A stretch of DNA of 64,000 nucleotides from assembly GCA_026122225.1 (NCBI GenBank), contig JANEZZ010003061.1, positions 1,302,001 through 1,366,000 of the forward strand, in the 5' to 3' direction. Within the stretch, counting starts at the first letter, position 1. Every line of letters begins with the position of its first letter. This stretch comes from Heloderma charlesbogerti (lineage: Eukaryota > Chordata > Lepidosauria > Squamata > Helodermatidae). Of the stretch, positions 1 to 11,095 are shown in pieces. Both the position numbers and the translations under genes were made by a program. A model generated the notes under the pieces. The model searched no databases and was not told the DNA's origin. It saw nothing but the letters and a program-made list of their open reading frames with translations.

Positions 1-2187
1 CTGTCAAATGTCATCAAGTAAAGGACTATACCATTACATTTAGAAGAAGTCTGTATTCCTTATTGTCAATGGGTTGAAAAGTCTGTTTTAGAACATATAA
101 CATACTGGGATACTTTATAAGATGACTAACATCTGCCCTATTATAAAAAAGAAAGAGTGGACAAACACTGATGAACTAACCTCTTACTACACAGTTGTAA
201 TTGGTAATTAGATTAGTGGTTAAAAATCTTAACACCACAACAAGAAATCAATCCTTTAATGCTAAATGTTAGACCTTCTCCTTTAGGAAATGAAGTGTTT
301 CCTGAAATCTTAAGTTGAACCCTATTTGAAACAACAAGAGTTCAAAACCAGATCCATCTGAAATATTAAACTCATTTTTGGGGTGAGGGAAACCTGGAAA
401 TATTTATTCGCCAAGCCCATAAGCAAACAAAAAGAGGCCAATAAAATTTAGTTTTAAGAACTTTGTTTCCCCCTCAACAATTCCATCTAAATGTCTTCTT
501 TTTTTTTTGACAACTGCGCTACAGAAGGTAAGCTTAACCTTATAAACCAATCTAATATATAAAGAAAGGTTAAAGGGCATGAAAAAAATCACTACTTCAC
601 TGAAAAAATTTGACATCCAATTTTCAAGCTGATTTATCAGTAGAAAGCTAAAATTGATAGTTTGCCACTAGTAGGTAGCTGGCTGTCTAAGAAAGCTGTT
701 ACAAAGCCTTTAGTTTTGATTTAGCCACACAGATCAATACAAACCTATACTGTTTCAATTTTACAAATATTGATTTTCTGATATAACCTCAGCAAGAGAA
801 CATATATCATCAGCTTTACTGAAAATAATCTTGAAATTTATTTCATAAACTTTGTTTCATTCAACAAAAGGTAATGAAAGGTCTAGTGAAATACAGTTTA
901 GATGACAGAGAAAATAATCACTACCCAAACAGTTTTCAATGGAATAGGACTGGTTCATTTTAGATACTGAATGTAGATACTGATGTTATGCAGGATCCAT
1001 AAAGATCGAATAAACTTCACATTATTCCATTATAAACTAAAGGTTTGTCAGCTTTAACATAGTGCTCTAAGACTAGGACATGGACTATATTTTTATTGTC
1101 TTAACAGCCTTACAAGATTTAAGATTTCATCTATTCACATTACAAAATGAAGACAAGAAAGAATGTTACTAACAAGTGAGAATAAAACAAACAAAGTGGA
1201 TGAGAGAGAACTAGAGTAAGGCAAAGAGTGTGCGCTCCCTACCCCACTCACTTTTCATCACTCCAAGCCAACTCAAGAGATTTGCAAATGGAAACAGACT
1301 CCCATGCACATGTCAGTTGCTAGATCAGGAACTGTGGACATAAATCAGATGTGTATCCAAGTGTGGATGCAGTCTATCCATACTGCAGGATTGCACCTGG
1401 ATGCACATCCAGGTGTATTCCATTGAAAGCAATGGAGCGCACAGAGCTTTCACACACTGACACATATCAATTTTATAACCATGGCTCTGGTCCATAGAAT
1501 TTCCATTTATTTTGGATAAAAACATATTCTCAGTGAGCTTTTGCAAGTATAGTATAAATTATATTTGCAAACTATAGTCAGCTGTACTGACAAGGTTCAG
1601 AACTGACAAGGTTCAGTTTGCAGCCATTTCACCCCCCGCCCCCTAAAATTGGTTATTGTGACTCAGCTGTATTGGTATGGTGATGAAGGTGAATTGTTTC
1701 TGGGAGACGCAAATTGAGCTTTGACAGGATAGCAGCCACCATTCTGTTTTCCTAGAAAAGTCTGTTCTGCAGTGCTTTTTGAATTTTGGGAAATTCCAAA
1801 TAGCTGCCACCATAAAAATGGCTGCCTGCTTCACCATTCACTGAGGACCACCACTATAGTGGTCAATAGTTGAGTATCTACAGGGAGAAAAACACTGTGG
1901 GTGGATCATTCCTCCAGCAGCTCATTTTCAAGAGGTGCAGTGTTAAATATTCTTCCAAACAAAGGGCACTGATTAAGCAAGCTTGTTAAAAATATCAGGT
2001 CATAGTGTGCTGTTCTCTGTAACCCTACTTTTAAACTTGTACTCTAAGAAAACTAGGATTTTTTTCTTTTTTTTAAACAACAATGTCTTGCAAAAATCTA
2101 AAGATGCTTTATTCAAAAGCAGACCCAAAAGTTTAAAAGGCATCCCATATGGGTTTTTTTTGGGGGGGGGCAGAACCAGAGATTAAC
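1..2187. other. AT-rich intergenic/intronic DNA, nothing recognised
   Basis: I see no conserved coding frame, splice-bounded exon, RNA gene or familiar repeat consensus here. Open frames are short and run through AT-rich, low-information sequence. It is probably intron of the neurobeachin-family gene whose exons lie further right, but nothing inside this stretch proves that. Confidence 0.5.
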
Positions 2188-2266
2188 AGTGCAACCCTAA
2201 TTCAGAAGTAAGGCCCACTAGAGTTCAGCGGGACTTACTTCCAAGTAAGCATGCTTATGAATCAAC
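2188..2266. repeat. Degenerate palindromic MITE fragment
   Basis: The stretch carries the motif order gcaaccct - cagaagtaagg - agttcagcgggacttact - aagtaagcatgc. Its first part is roughly the reverse complement of its second part around a central 'gttcagcggg'. The same pattern recurs at 15149-15236 and, partially, at 55680-55748, which marks it as a dispersed short hairpin element. No target duplication is visible. Assignment to a DNA-transposon MITE is inference from the inverted symmetry. Confidence 0.55.
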
Positions 2267-2841
2267 CATTTCACAAAATGGTTTCTCCTTAAATTACTGG
2301 TTTGGTTTCATGATTTTTTATTGAATCACTTTTTTTCTACCACCCTTTAATGTGATTTGGTTTCAAGCAACATACCCTGAAAAAGAGACAATGTGAGAGA
2401 AAAAGCAAACAACTGTCCCATAGTTTTTATCTTCTTGCAATATAACATTCTTCTATTTCTTTCCAAAATCAGGCCCTCAGGGGAAAGTCCGCATCATGCA
2501 AAATAGTGATATTCAGCTTCCCTCTTCCAGAACATTGCATCTGGAGTTTCTGCCTCCTTAGCCATTGCTATGTTTTTATAGCCACATCCACCAGATTCCA
2601 CCATCCCTCATCAAAGTCTCAGGGCCAAACTAGATGTTACAAGGAATGGGCAATCACATTTCCCATGTCTTGTTTTGAAAAAGAAATAGGTGGTGGTTGT
2701 AGTAGTTGGGAGAATCAGGCTTGTGACTGTGGCCGGTAGGAAGGGTTGTTTAACCCTTCCCTCCCTACACCTTGGACCAATAAAAATCCCCTGTCCAAGC
2801 TGCTCTTCATCCTGCGAGGAAAGCTGCAATTGGTACAAAGA

Positions 2842-3044
2842 TATTTATTGTTACATTTATATCCTGCCTTTCCCCACAAGGAGCCCAAAGCAGTCTACAT
2901 GATTCTCCTCCTCTGCATTTTATCCTAACAACCATCCTATAAGGTAGCTTAGGTTGGCCCAAAGTCACCCAGTGAGCTTCATGGATGAGTGGGAGATGCA
3001 GGTCTCCCCAGTCCAACACTCTAACCACTGCAGGACATTGGCAG
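2842..3044 (-). mobile_element. CORE/MIR-like tRNA-derived SINE (copy 1)
   Basis: On the minus strand this reads as a SINE: a tRNA-like head (gtggttagagtgttggact), a body containing the block gtgactttgggcc, then cctcacaggg-like and atcctccattt-like segments, and a 3' part ending in ggatataaatg. It matches copies at 17553-17805 and 53441-53653. The block order parallels MIR/CORE-SINEs (gtgaccttgggc, then a gttgttgtgaggat-like block). The head is eroded, so an active internal promoter is unlikely. Confidence 0.7.
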
Positions 3045-5984
3045 CTTCAAGTTAAGTGCAACTTAGGGGAAGGGGAAGTTTTCATCAGTACTGCAGCATA
3101 GCAGGGAAGGATTAAACTGCCTATCCTATACCACAGTCCTGATTGGACCTTGCCCTTCACCTGCTATTTCTTTTAAAAAGCAACACATGTGAAATATAAT
3201 CACATATTTGTCGTTTGGTGTAGGTTGGCTCTCAGCCCATTCGGTTTCAACAGCTGGGTGCACTCACTAATCTAAACCACATCTCTGGCCCTAGTAGGTT
3301 TTTGTTGTTGTTCACTCTTGCTGCCACTGGGGTCCTTTACTGCCAGCATTATCCTTCCATTGCCCCCTACTGGTCCTGAGTAGCAGCAGCACATGCATCA
3401 AGGCAGCAGTGGGAAAATAAAGTTATCTCCCACATTCTGGTTGCACATGAACTACTGCTGCCTGAAAAACATTGCTTTAGGCAAAAAGCGTAATCTAGGG
3501 CTATGTAATTTCAATCCCTGGCCAAAGGACGTGAAACTGACTGAAACGCAATATAGAAATCAGATTTTCATGTATAAAATCACATTTTTCAAACGAACTA
3601 GTAAGTATAAAAACAGGCAGATTTTTTTTTATCCATAGAAACACATGAAAATAGTGAAAGAATAGATTTTTCAACTGTATTGGAAAATTAGGTGGAGAAG
3701 GGAGAATGAGCATAAAAGGTAGCTGGCCATCCTTCCTTGGGAATGTTTAAAAAATGGAATAGCGCTATTCTTATATTCCAGTGGTAGTGTTACATGTGGT
3801 TGCATATTTCCAGAGCCGAGGATGAGCCCACAATATGCATGACCAGCCTGTGATGTGTCTTATACTTTCCAGATGAGAATAATTTAACAGTGGCCACTAT
3901 ATGAGTTTATAGACCATGTTCCTTGGGGAATATGATCCTGAATAAGCAAATATTGAGTTAATAAGGCACCTTTTCTCCAGATTCCCTATTAAACCAATCT
4001 AGGATCAAAACAAAAAGGAAAGCCACCTTCTAATAGAAAGCATAATGGTGGTTCTAACAAGCAACTATAGCAAATGTATCAAGCAACACAAATCAGACAG
4101 CAGATTTATATTGCTTAAGGGCTTAATATTTTACAGCACCAGCATTAATGGAAAAGTTAATGTAGCATTGAAAACAGTGTACAGCTCAGCTGCTGCCACG
4201 CAGCACTTAAATCATGAAAATAATGCATCACTTTGGGGTTTTTTTGCCTATTGCTATTCTTACTGAGTTTTTAAAACTTTTCTATATTACAAAGTTTTCA
4301 AAAAAGAAAAAAGGGGTTATCTAGGAGCACGTGTTACAAATAGCATGATCTTCTACTAAAAAGACAGAAATAAAAGTTCACATGCAAAATATTTAAGCAA
4401 TGGGGGGAGGGGATAAAAATAATGAGGGGCTGCTAAATTACTACAAAATGTGATTTCATTTATGCAACTGTTCAATTATTTATACAGCACAATGAATGAG
4501 GGATGGATTGCTCTCCTGTCAACCAAAGGCAAATTTCTGTCTTTACCAAAAAATGAAGGAAAACAGTGGTAGAGGTGGGGCGGGGCGGGCGGGTGTATGT
4601 GTTAGTCAGCATCATGTAAGCACACTAGCTGACTGGCTAGTTCCCCCCTCTCCTCTGTATGGGCTGATGCCATCAATGACGGCAGCTAGCCAATCAGCCA
4701 GCAACTAGGTCCTTGAATGATGACCTAATCTTCCACTGTTTGTACAGCCAAAAATGGCTTAATAAATAAAATAAAAATAATTCTGTAGATCAACTGTATT
4801 AATTAAAAGAGGTCAGCAGTGATTGACCTAAAGTCCAACCAACTGCTCCATAAAAGCCTGTTGAAAAAAGAAATTCTTTGCCTTCTTATTGTAAAAGCAG
4901 GCCCAGGCAGGTTTCCCTACGGAAAGAATTACAAAACTCAGTTGCTACAATTAAGAAAATACTACTTCATGCCCATTTAAAATTGAATGGAATCCAAAGC
5001 AGGACTTCACTGAAGAAATCAATGAGTTAATAGGTTATATTTCATCCAAGCCTGAAATTGTCATTTTTCAATGAATAAGAGACTTCTGTTCTACAACAAC
5101 TTGAAAGGTGATGTTGAAAGAAATAATTTTTTGAAACACAAAGGCTTCCACAGTCAGTCCAATTATCCATGTAGCATTACAGAACCACCATTGCTTCCCT
5201 CGTCCATCTCCATGAGAGTCATCTTGACCCAAATCTGTAAAGAAGGCAGATTCAATTTTGCTCTTGACTGACACACACCACCATGCTCATGGCTGTTTTT
5301 TCTGACAGGACTCAGTCAATCTATTTTGATAGATTTTTGGCTCAGTAGTTCAATATGGAACAGCTCACAACGTTTTTGAGATACTGTTTGAGCTTCAGTC
5401 AACAAATCCCCACCACTTCTAACGTCCAGGCTACAACCATATTGCCACTGATAAGACACACACATTGGCCATGGTCCAGCATAGTTGTTGCACATATGGC
5501 AGTTAGTGGGACTACATATAAAATCTGCAAGTGGGTCCACTTTATAATACACAGACAGCCATTGATTAAAAACTTCTTATACACTTAGCTTATGTTTCAC
5601 ATTGACCCGAAGGTACGGGGATCACAATGTCTAGTGGTGCATTGCGTGTGAATCTTGATATTTTCTCAGAGAGGGTAGCAACATCTTCATCATTTACCAT
5701 GATATTAAATGTACAGGGATGCCCTCATCACAACTGTATCTCTTCAGGCTTGTGCTCTGTACTATATGACAGATTTAGTGGCTAACTGCTTGGAGGTAGC
5801 ACTGAGGGAGCATATTAGCACTCACAGTTGTTGTAAGTGCATACAGCTCTTTGTGAATAGCACAGCCTGATAAACCACTCAGGTACTCTATTACATTGCA
5901 CATATTGCCTTAGCGATTGTATACACTCATTCCAAAGCAACATGCATACTTTGGGCTCCACATAGTTTGGTTTTATTGCCAGAA
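3045..5984. other. No gene or clear repeat recognised
   Basis: Unannotated AT-rich DNA. Small oddities are a G-rich run near 4577-4595 and an A-rich 'aataaataaaataaaa' tract near 4760-4780 that could be the tail of an old retroposon. Open frames on both strands around 5068-5590 overlap each other and show no recognisable domain. Confidence 0.4.
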
Positions 5985-6240
5985 GACGGACAGCATGAGC
6001 ACAATTCTGTTGGTTCTCCTAGATCTCTCAGTAGTTATCAATACCAATTGACCATGGTATCCTTCTGGACCACAGTGGGAGTAGGGGCAACTACTCTCCA
6101 GTAGCACTGGTTCTTTCTGGAAGGAAGGTCCCAGACTGCTGTGGGGTTGTAGCTCTATCCCATCACCTGTGGGGTGCAGGGTCCTACAAGGTTCTGTCTT
6201 GTCCCTCATGCTCTTTAACCTCTACTTCACTAGTTTCATA
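5985..6240 (+). mobile_element. Decayed L2 LINE reverse-transcriptase fragment
   Basis: Translating the plus strand across frames gives the L2-type order: LLDLS, then a GxxS-like segment, then QGSVLS followed by LMLFNLY, which is the RT motif B region (consensus PQGSVLSPLLFNIY). The match to the intact-frame L2 copies near 14.5 and 61.1 kb supports this. It is short, frameshifted and without a 3' tail. Confidence 0.65.
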
Positions 6241-6410
6241 GACAGAACTCCTTAGGAACATATACAAAGGCAATTAATTGCCCTATTTAAAAGTTCCCAA
6301 ACACAGTTGGAGAAACACTTACCTGAGGGGAAGTTGAGGTCAAACTGACCTGAGTTTTCCTGGCTCCTTTTTTTAAAAAAACCCTCTGTTTTTGTTTTTC
6401 TTCCCTAAAA

Positions 6411-6449
6411 CTAGGCCCCTTCCAACCCTACTATTCTATGATTCTATGA
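6411..6449 (+). mobile_element. CR1 LINE 3' terminus fragment
   Basis: The string aggccccttccaaccctact followed by attctatgattctatga is the same as the 3' end of the CR1 copy at 33300-35055. CR1 elements end in this short TTCTATGAT-type repeat rather than poly(A). Only the last ~40 bp are recognisable. Confidence 0.8.
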
Positions 6450-8499
6450 CCCTCTGGGGAAATAAATGTCTTTTTGTACTTATATAGTGCAATTTCAGAA
6501 GGACTTCCAAGTTACTGCTGTAATAATGATGACAAAATATTGTTTGACGTGAAAAAGTTCAAATGCCTTTAATCCACTATTTAAAAACAAAAAAACACTA
6601 TTCTCCAGTGTTAATACAGTAATACCATGCTGTTATTTTTGTTTGATTCATTTTGTCATTTTGTCTAGTTTTTGTGGACACACACACGCATGCACGCACA
6701 CACAGAGCAAGAATTAATGTTGACATTACAATAGTTAGAATATTAAGAATAACTGAACTGAAAATTACTCAGAATATGATTTGCTTTTAAAAAGTACTTT
6801 TGGGCATATAGTTAACTATCCATCCAAACTGATTGCAAATATCTACTAATATATCAATATAATTCATATTAAACTGACCTGAGTTTTCTGGGCTCTTTCA
6901 AACAATCCAACAAAATCACACAGTTACACTGCGGACTGACTGAAATATCCTATGAATTTGTTCTGCCTACCCTGGTCCTGAGGTGGCCCCTGACAAGTAG
7001 ATGGAGAAGTAGCTATGGCACAGGATGGGGGCAGGCCAAGGCCCAGAGAGTCACAAGGTCCACTGACTATCAGGGCAACCCAGAAATGCGGGGACAAGGA
7101 GAAGCTGAGGTCCAACATGATGAGGCACTCTGGGACCCAGGCGCCAGTAGCATAGGGCGGGGGCGGGGGGAAGGGAAGCAAGATCAGGGGGCAGGGTTGC
7201 ACAGAATGGAGGCCCCAGGTTGTTCCAGCAACAGACCTCCACTAGGAGTTTATGTATCTGAAACAATTATTGTAATCACTGTAATCTGAAGATCATTCAT
7301 TTTATTGATCTACTCACACGAATCTTTATGGAAGTACTAACATGCCAAGGTCACAGGATTACGTGAGCAGTGAAGACAGTAAACAATTTTCTACATATTT
7401 GAAAGGGTTTTACTGAGTTACTTAAAGTGTCATAAATGTAAATAGTCTACTACTGCTACAATATATCCAAGTCAAACTACTTCAAAAAACAACACCCTTG
7501 GGCAATGGAGTTTTACAACCTAATCAAAAACCTTTGTTATTGCTGAAAATATCAATATTCTTAGGGATCAGAAAGTATGGGAGAGGAATCCAGCCCACCT
7601 CATAATTCCAAAATTTCTTATGTGTGCACTATCAATTTTCTTCAGCTTTTCTTTAACAAAGGAAAACCTGTCAAAAGATAGTAGGATGCATCCAAGCTGC
7701 TCTACCTGAAATTTATACAAAATATGTGTGCTCTATAAATCTGTACCTGAAGACAAGTCAGCATGTAAAGTACTACTCTGTAATTCTATGACACAGCGTA
7801 ATATGGGTAATAAAACACTTTGTTTACTTCTTATCTTTCTCAGACATTTTAGCATCAGTTTTAATTATCAAGAAACCTCACACTAAGATTAAGGATCCTG
7901 TTCAGACTTGCATATGGTCAGCAACAGAGGTGTGGAAACTTATTTCCTTATTGGTGTGCTTAAGAAGTTTCCATATATACAAAGTACTATATTTATTTAT
8001 CCCCTGCTGTCCTGCTCCATTGGGGAGTCCATTGTTTGCGCTAGGCTGCAGCTCAGGCAAGGGGATACGATGGGAGATAGCTGAATGGAGTGGGCCCAGG
8101 GGAGAGCAGATTCAGGACCATGGCCAATACTGCAATACCAGCTGGGGACTTTTGGTTTGGTTTCAGGACCATGGAGAGCAATTCTGCAGCTAGAGTATAG
8201 ACAAGTTACCCCAGCACTGACCTGGAGTAACTGATAGGGTTTTATAGCCAAGCCTTAAAAGTCTTTCTGGAAGCTTCTCTCCCTCAAGTATTATATCCAT
8301 CTGTTAAAGGGACTTCTGTTAAAGTCACAGAACTACAGAAATTCGGGGGGTGGGTGTTAAAGAAATGAGGAGCAGGTTGGGGAGTGCTCCTCAGGATCCC
8401 CCTGCTGACTGGAGGAATCCAAGGTCCACTCATCCTGGGGGTTGTATGAACAGGATATAGGATCCAAGGCAGAGTCCCCCAATTCAGAAAGAAAAAGGA
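6450..8499. other. No gene recognised; short (CA)n and GC-richer patches
   Basis: A degenerate (CA)n lies near 6679-6704. GC-richer patches at 6960-7200 and 8000-8200 have overlapping open frames on both strands but no recognisable domain. The region 8320-8500 directly precedes the L2 fragment and may be its degraded 3' UTR. Nothing else is supported. Confidence 0.4.
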
Positions 8500-8813
8500 T
8501 TGATTCTGATGCCTCCTCAGGGTTGCTGTCACTGAAGACCTCAGTCTCCTGGGCTCTGTGGAGGCCACCACAGAGAAAGCCCTCTCCCTCGTCCTCACCA
8601 GCCTAACTGTCCTGGCTGATGGCACAGAGAGAACGCCATACGAGGCTGATTTTGTTATGCGGCCTGTCTGGTGTTGCTGGAGGCGCTCCTTGAGACAGGC
8701 TGGGCTGGAACCGCATAGGGTTTTCAAAACCAACACCTTGAATTTGGCCCAGAAAACAACTGGTAACCAGTGCAACTCCTTCAGCACCAGAGTGATGTGA
8801 TCACACTGGCGGC
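8500..8813 (-). mobile_element. L2 LINE, 3' portion (downstream of chromovirus insertion)
   Basis: The minus strand encodes the end of an L2 ORF2: LKELHWLPV, then FKVLVLKTL, then a RERAFSVVA block. These are the post-RT C-terminal motifs also seen in the L2 copy at 43013-43738 (LKELHWLPVVF, ERAFSVVAP). It is colinear with the 14201-15025 fragment, and the two are separated by the chromovirus at 8814-14200. They are therefore read as two halves of one L2 element. Non-functional. Confidence 0.8.
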
Positions 8814-9367
8814 TGTCAGGAGTGCCCTAGCTGCCTCTTGCACTCTCCTCCAATAGCCAACTCAGGACACAGACGACGAGGATTCTTTCAAAGGCTTTAT
8901 TTCTTTATTACTTTATGACTCTTTCAGATACTAATCACTAGCGACTAAGCAAGGAACAGCACTGGGGAAAGATAACAGAGTAGCCTAAGCTCCAGGTAAG
9001 GCAGTTGGTCCCCGTTTGAAGGGGAACCATGGGAAGACTCTGAACTTATGGGCTAGGGAGAGATCCTCCCTCTTTCCCTTGGGTCCTCGGGATGTGACCG
9101 TTGTTTGAGAACCAAACGAGTGGAGCGCCTCTTTCGGCGCCCCCCATCTGTCGCCGCTCCTTGCATCTGTGCCAAGCATCCAGCAAGCCCCCCTCCAGCA
9201 CTCTCTCACTGCCAGGGTTACTATCTATCCCAGGAATGCTGGCAGAAGGAATCTCCGCCAGCTGCTGTGCTTCTGACAGATGAGCGAGCTCCTCTCCCAC
9301 GGATTGCGGTTCCTCCTCAGAATCAGAACTGCTCTGGGGCTCTATGGGTTCAGTTTCCACCCTGACA
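8814..9367 (-). repeat. 3' LTR of chromovirus copy 1
   Basis: 554 bp, bounded by plus-strand tgtcagga at 8814 and cctgaca at 9361-9367, giving the TG...CA ends of an LTR on the minus strand. The ends form the short inverted repeat TGTCAGG/CCTGACA. It has the same length as the 5' LTR of copy 2 (61589-62142). Minus-strand AATAAA polyadenylation motifs lie at 8896-8901 and 8904-8909. A purine-rich stretch (gggagtggggatga) immediately upstream, at 9368-9381, is a plausible polypurine tract. The pol reading frame continues into this LTR. Confidence 0.88.
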
Positions 9368-9648
9368 TCATCCCCACTCCCATGAGGCCCCCCCTCATGC
9401 TCCTCCCCTGGGGCCCCGGGTTTGTGGGGGTACAGCTGGTGGAAGCGCCTCAGCAGAAATGGAGCATGCACATTTTCCACGGGTTCCCAGGATTGCTCAT
9501 CTGGCCCGTACCCCTTCCAGTCCACCAGATATTGCTGGCGGCCATGAGAAAGGTGGAAGTCCAGAATCTCCGTGACCTCAAACTCCTCCTCCCCCTCCAC
9601 CAGCCCTGGCAGCGGGGGGGGGGGAGTTGGCAAAGCGATGAGGGTCAC
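9053..9648 (-). pseudogene. Chromodomain and C-terminal tail of chromovirus pol
   Basis: The frame encodes a chromodomain: FEVTEILDFH, then YLVDWKGYGPDEQSWEP, then a F-L-F-H-Y helix. This is the canonical Chromo box with aromatic cage positions. In chromoviruses it follows integrase and steers integration to marked chromatin. It is followed by an acidic tail (SSDSEEEPQS) and then, in a neighbouring frame, by a basic RRSTR segment ending at the stop at 9053-9055. Everything below 9368 lies inside the 3' LTR. A one-frame slip within the tail is visible when compared with copy 2. Confidence 0.85.
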
Positions 9649-10970
9649 CAGAAACCAGGGGGGACAGCAACGACTGATGAAAAACAGGATGGTTCTTCAT
9701 GGAGGGGGGGAGAGCCAGGCGAAAAGCAACAGGGTTAATCTGGGCTGTAATCTGGAAAGGCCCCGTGCGGTGAGGCACGAGCTTCCTTGCGGGTGAGTGA
9801 GAGGGGAGGTATTGGGTGGACAACCAAACCCAGTCCCCCAGTTGCAGTGACGGTCCCGGCTGGTGCCGCCGGTCCGCAGAAGCCTTGTAGGCTGCCTTGG
9901 CTAGCTCGAGGGAGTCCCGTAAGAGGTGGTGTACTGCTCGCAACTCCTCTAAAAAATCACGGGATGCCAGCACCGACGAGGAAGCTAGGGTGGATGGGAA
10001 AGCATTGAGGTGGTAACCAAAATTGGCAAAAAATGGAGTTTGGCGGGTGGAAGCATGGCAGGTATTGGTGTAAGCAAATTCTGAGAGAGGCAGCAAGGAA
10101 AACCAGTCATCTTGTTGGTAATTGACAGAATAGCGCAAATATTGCTCCAGAGTCGCATTGGTGCACTCGGTCTGACCATCCGTTAGTGGATGGTGGGTGG
10201 AGGAAAGACGGAGCGTCACATGGAGAAGCCCAAGTAGCTCCCTCCAGAAATGGGCAGTGAATTGGGCCCCCCTATCTGAAATGAGACCCTGGGGCATCCG
10301 TGGAGCCAAAAAACATGCGCCAAAAGCAGCTCCACCGTCTCCCTGGCTGTGGGCAACCAAGAGCAGGGGATGAAATGGGCCATCTTAGAAAACAAATCCA
10401 CCACCACCAGAATGGTGGTCTTACTGTGTGAGCGAGGCAAGTCAGTGATGAAGTCAAGGGAGAGCAGCTTCCAAGGTCCTGAGGGGGTAGGCAGGGGGTG
10501 AAGCAAGCCTGTGGGCTTGTCTGAGGGGGCCTTCGCCCGCTGGCAGGTTGGACAGGAGGCGACATAGGTCTTGACGTCCCGACACACACGAGACCACCAA
10601 AAATCCCACGTCACTCCATGCGAGGTCTTGGCGAAGCCAAAATGCGCAGTGGTGGGGGAGTCGTGGCACTGATGGAGGACCTTCTCATGGAGTGGAATAG
10701 AAGGCACACAGACCCAACCAGAATGGTAAAGCAGGCCACCTCGCAAAGAGAAGGGGGTAGAGTGGGGGGGGGCAGAGGCTAGCCCCAATTCCTCCACTTT
10801 TGTGCGGACAAAAGCATCCTGAGCCTGTTCAGGGTGAAGGAACTCCTCCCAAGAGTGAGGCACCGCAGCTGCTGCCAGGCTCTGGGGGTGGGGGAGAATC
10901 AGAGAGGTGGGGGGATTTCCCTCACCCCCCTGGCTGGAGGTCCAGCTTACGAGAAAGAGCATCTGCTTGT
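9578..10970 (-). pseudogene. Integrase region of chromovirus pol (broken)
   Basis: An N-terminal HHCC zinc module is visible (CHDSPTTAHFG, then CPTCQRAK). Next come the catalytic core with LSLDFITDLP (first Asp), DRGAQFTAHFW (second Asp) and HHPLTDGQTE (Glu), and a GPF-type C-terminal module (LVPHRTGPFQI, NPVFH-like). The core is split by a frameshift near 10260-10360, between the strand carrying the first Asp and the DRGAQF strand. The residues of the DDE triad are individually present, but the reading frame is not continuous. The role would have been integration of the cDNA. Confidence 0.88.
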
Positions 10971-10974
10971 AGGT

Positions 10975-11095
10975 TGTCAAGCAGATGACAATCTGCTTTT
11001 TGTCATGTTTGCCATGGCAAACATGGCACAACATGGCAAACATGACAAACAACATGGCATGTTGTTTGCCATGTGAAGGAGGCCTTCACATGGCA
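10975..11095. repeat. CATGGCAAAC palindromic simple array inside pol
   Basis: About 120 bp rich in catggcaaac / gtttgccatg units in both orientations, including a perfect 22-bp palindrome at 11004-11025. A second small hairpin (aagcagat-gaca-atctgctt) lies at 10979-10998. It falls between the RNase H and integrase coding segments, where related elements have unique linker sequence. It is probably a local expansion that further broke pol. Confidence 0.75.

Noticed and set aside
8320..8500. Possible additional solo LTR
   Set aside because: Contains a gattctgatgcctcctcagg word reminiscent of the chromovirus LTR, but no TG...CA ends and no extended alignment.
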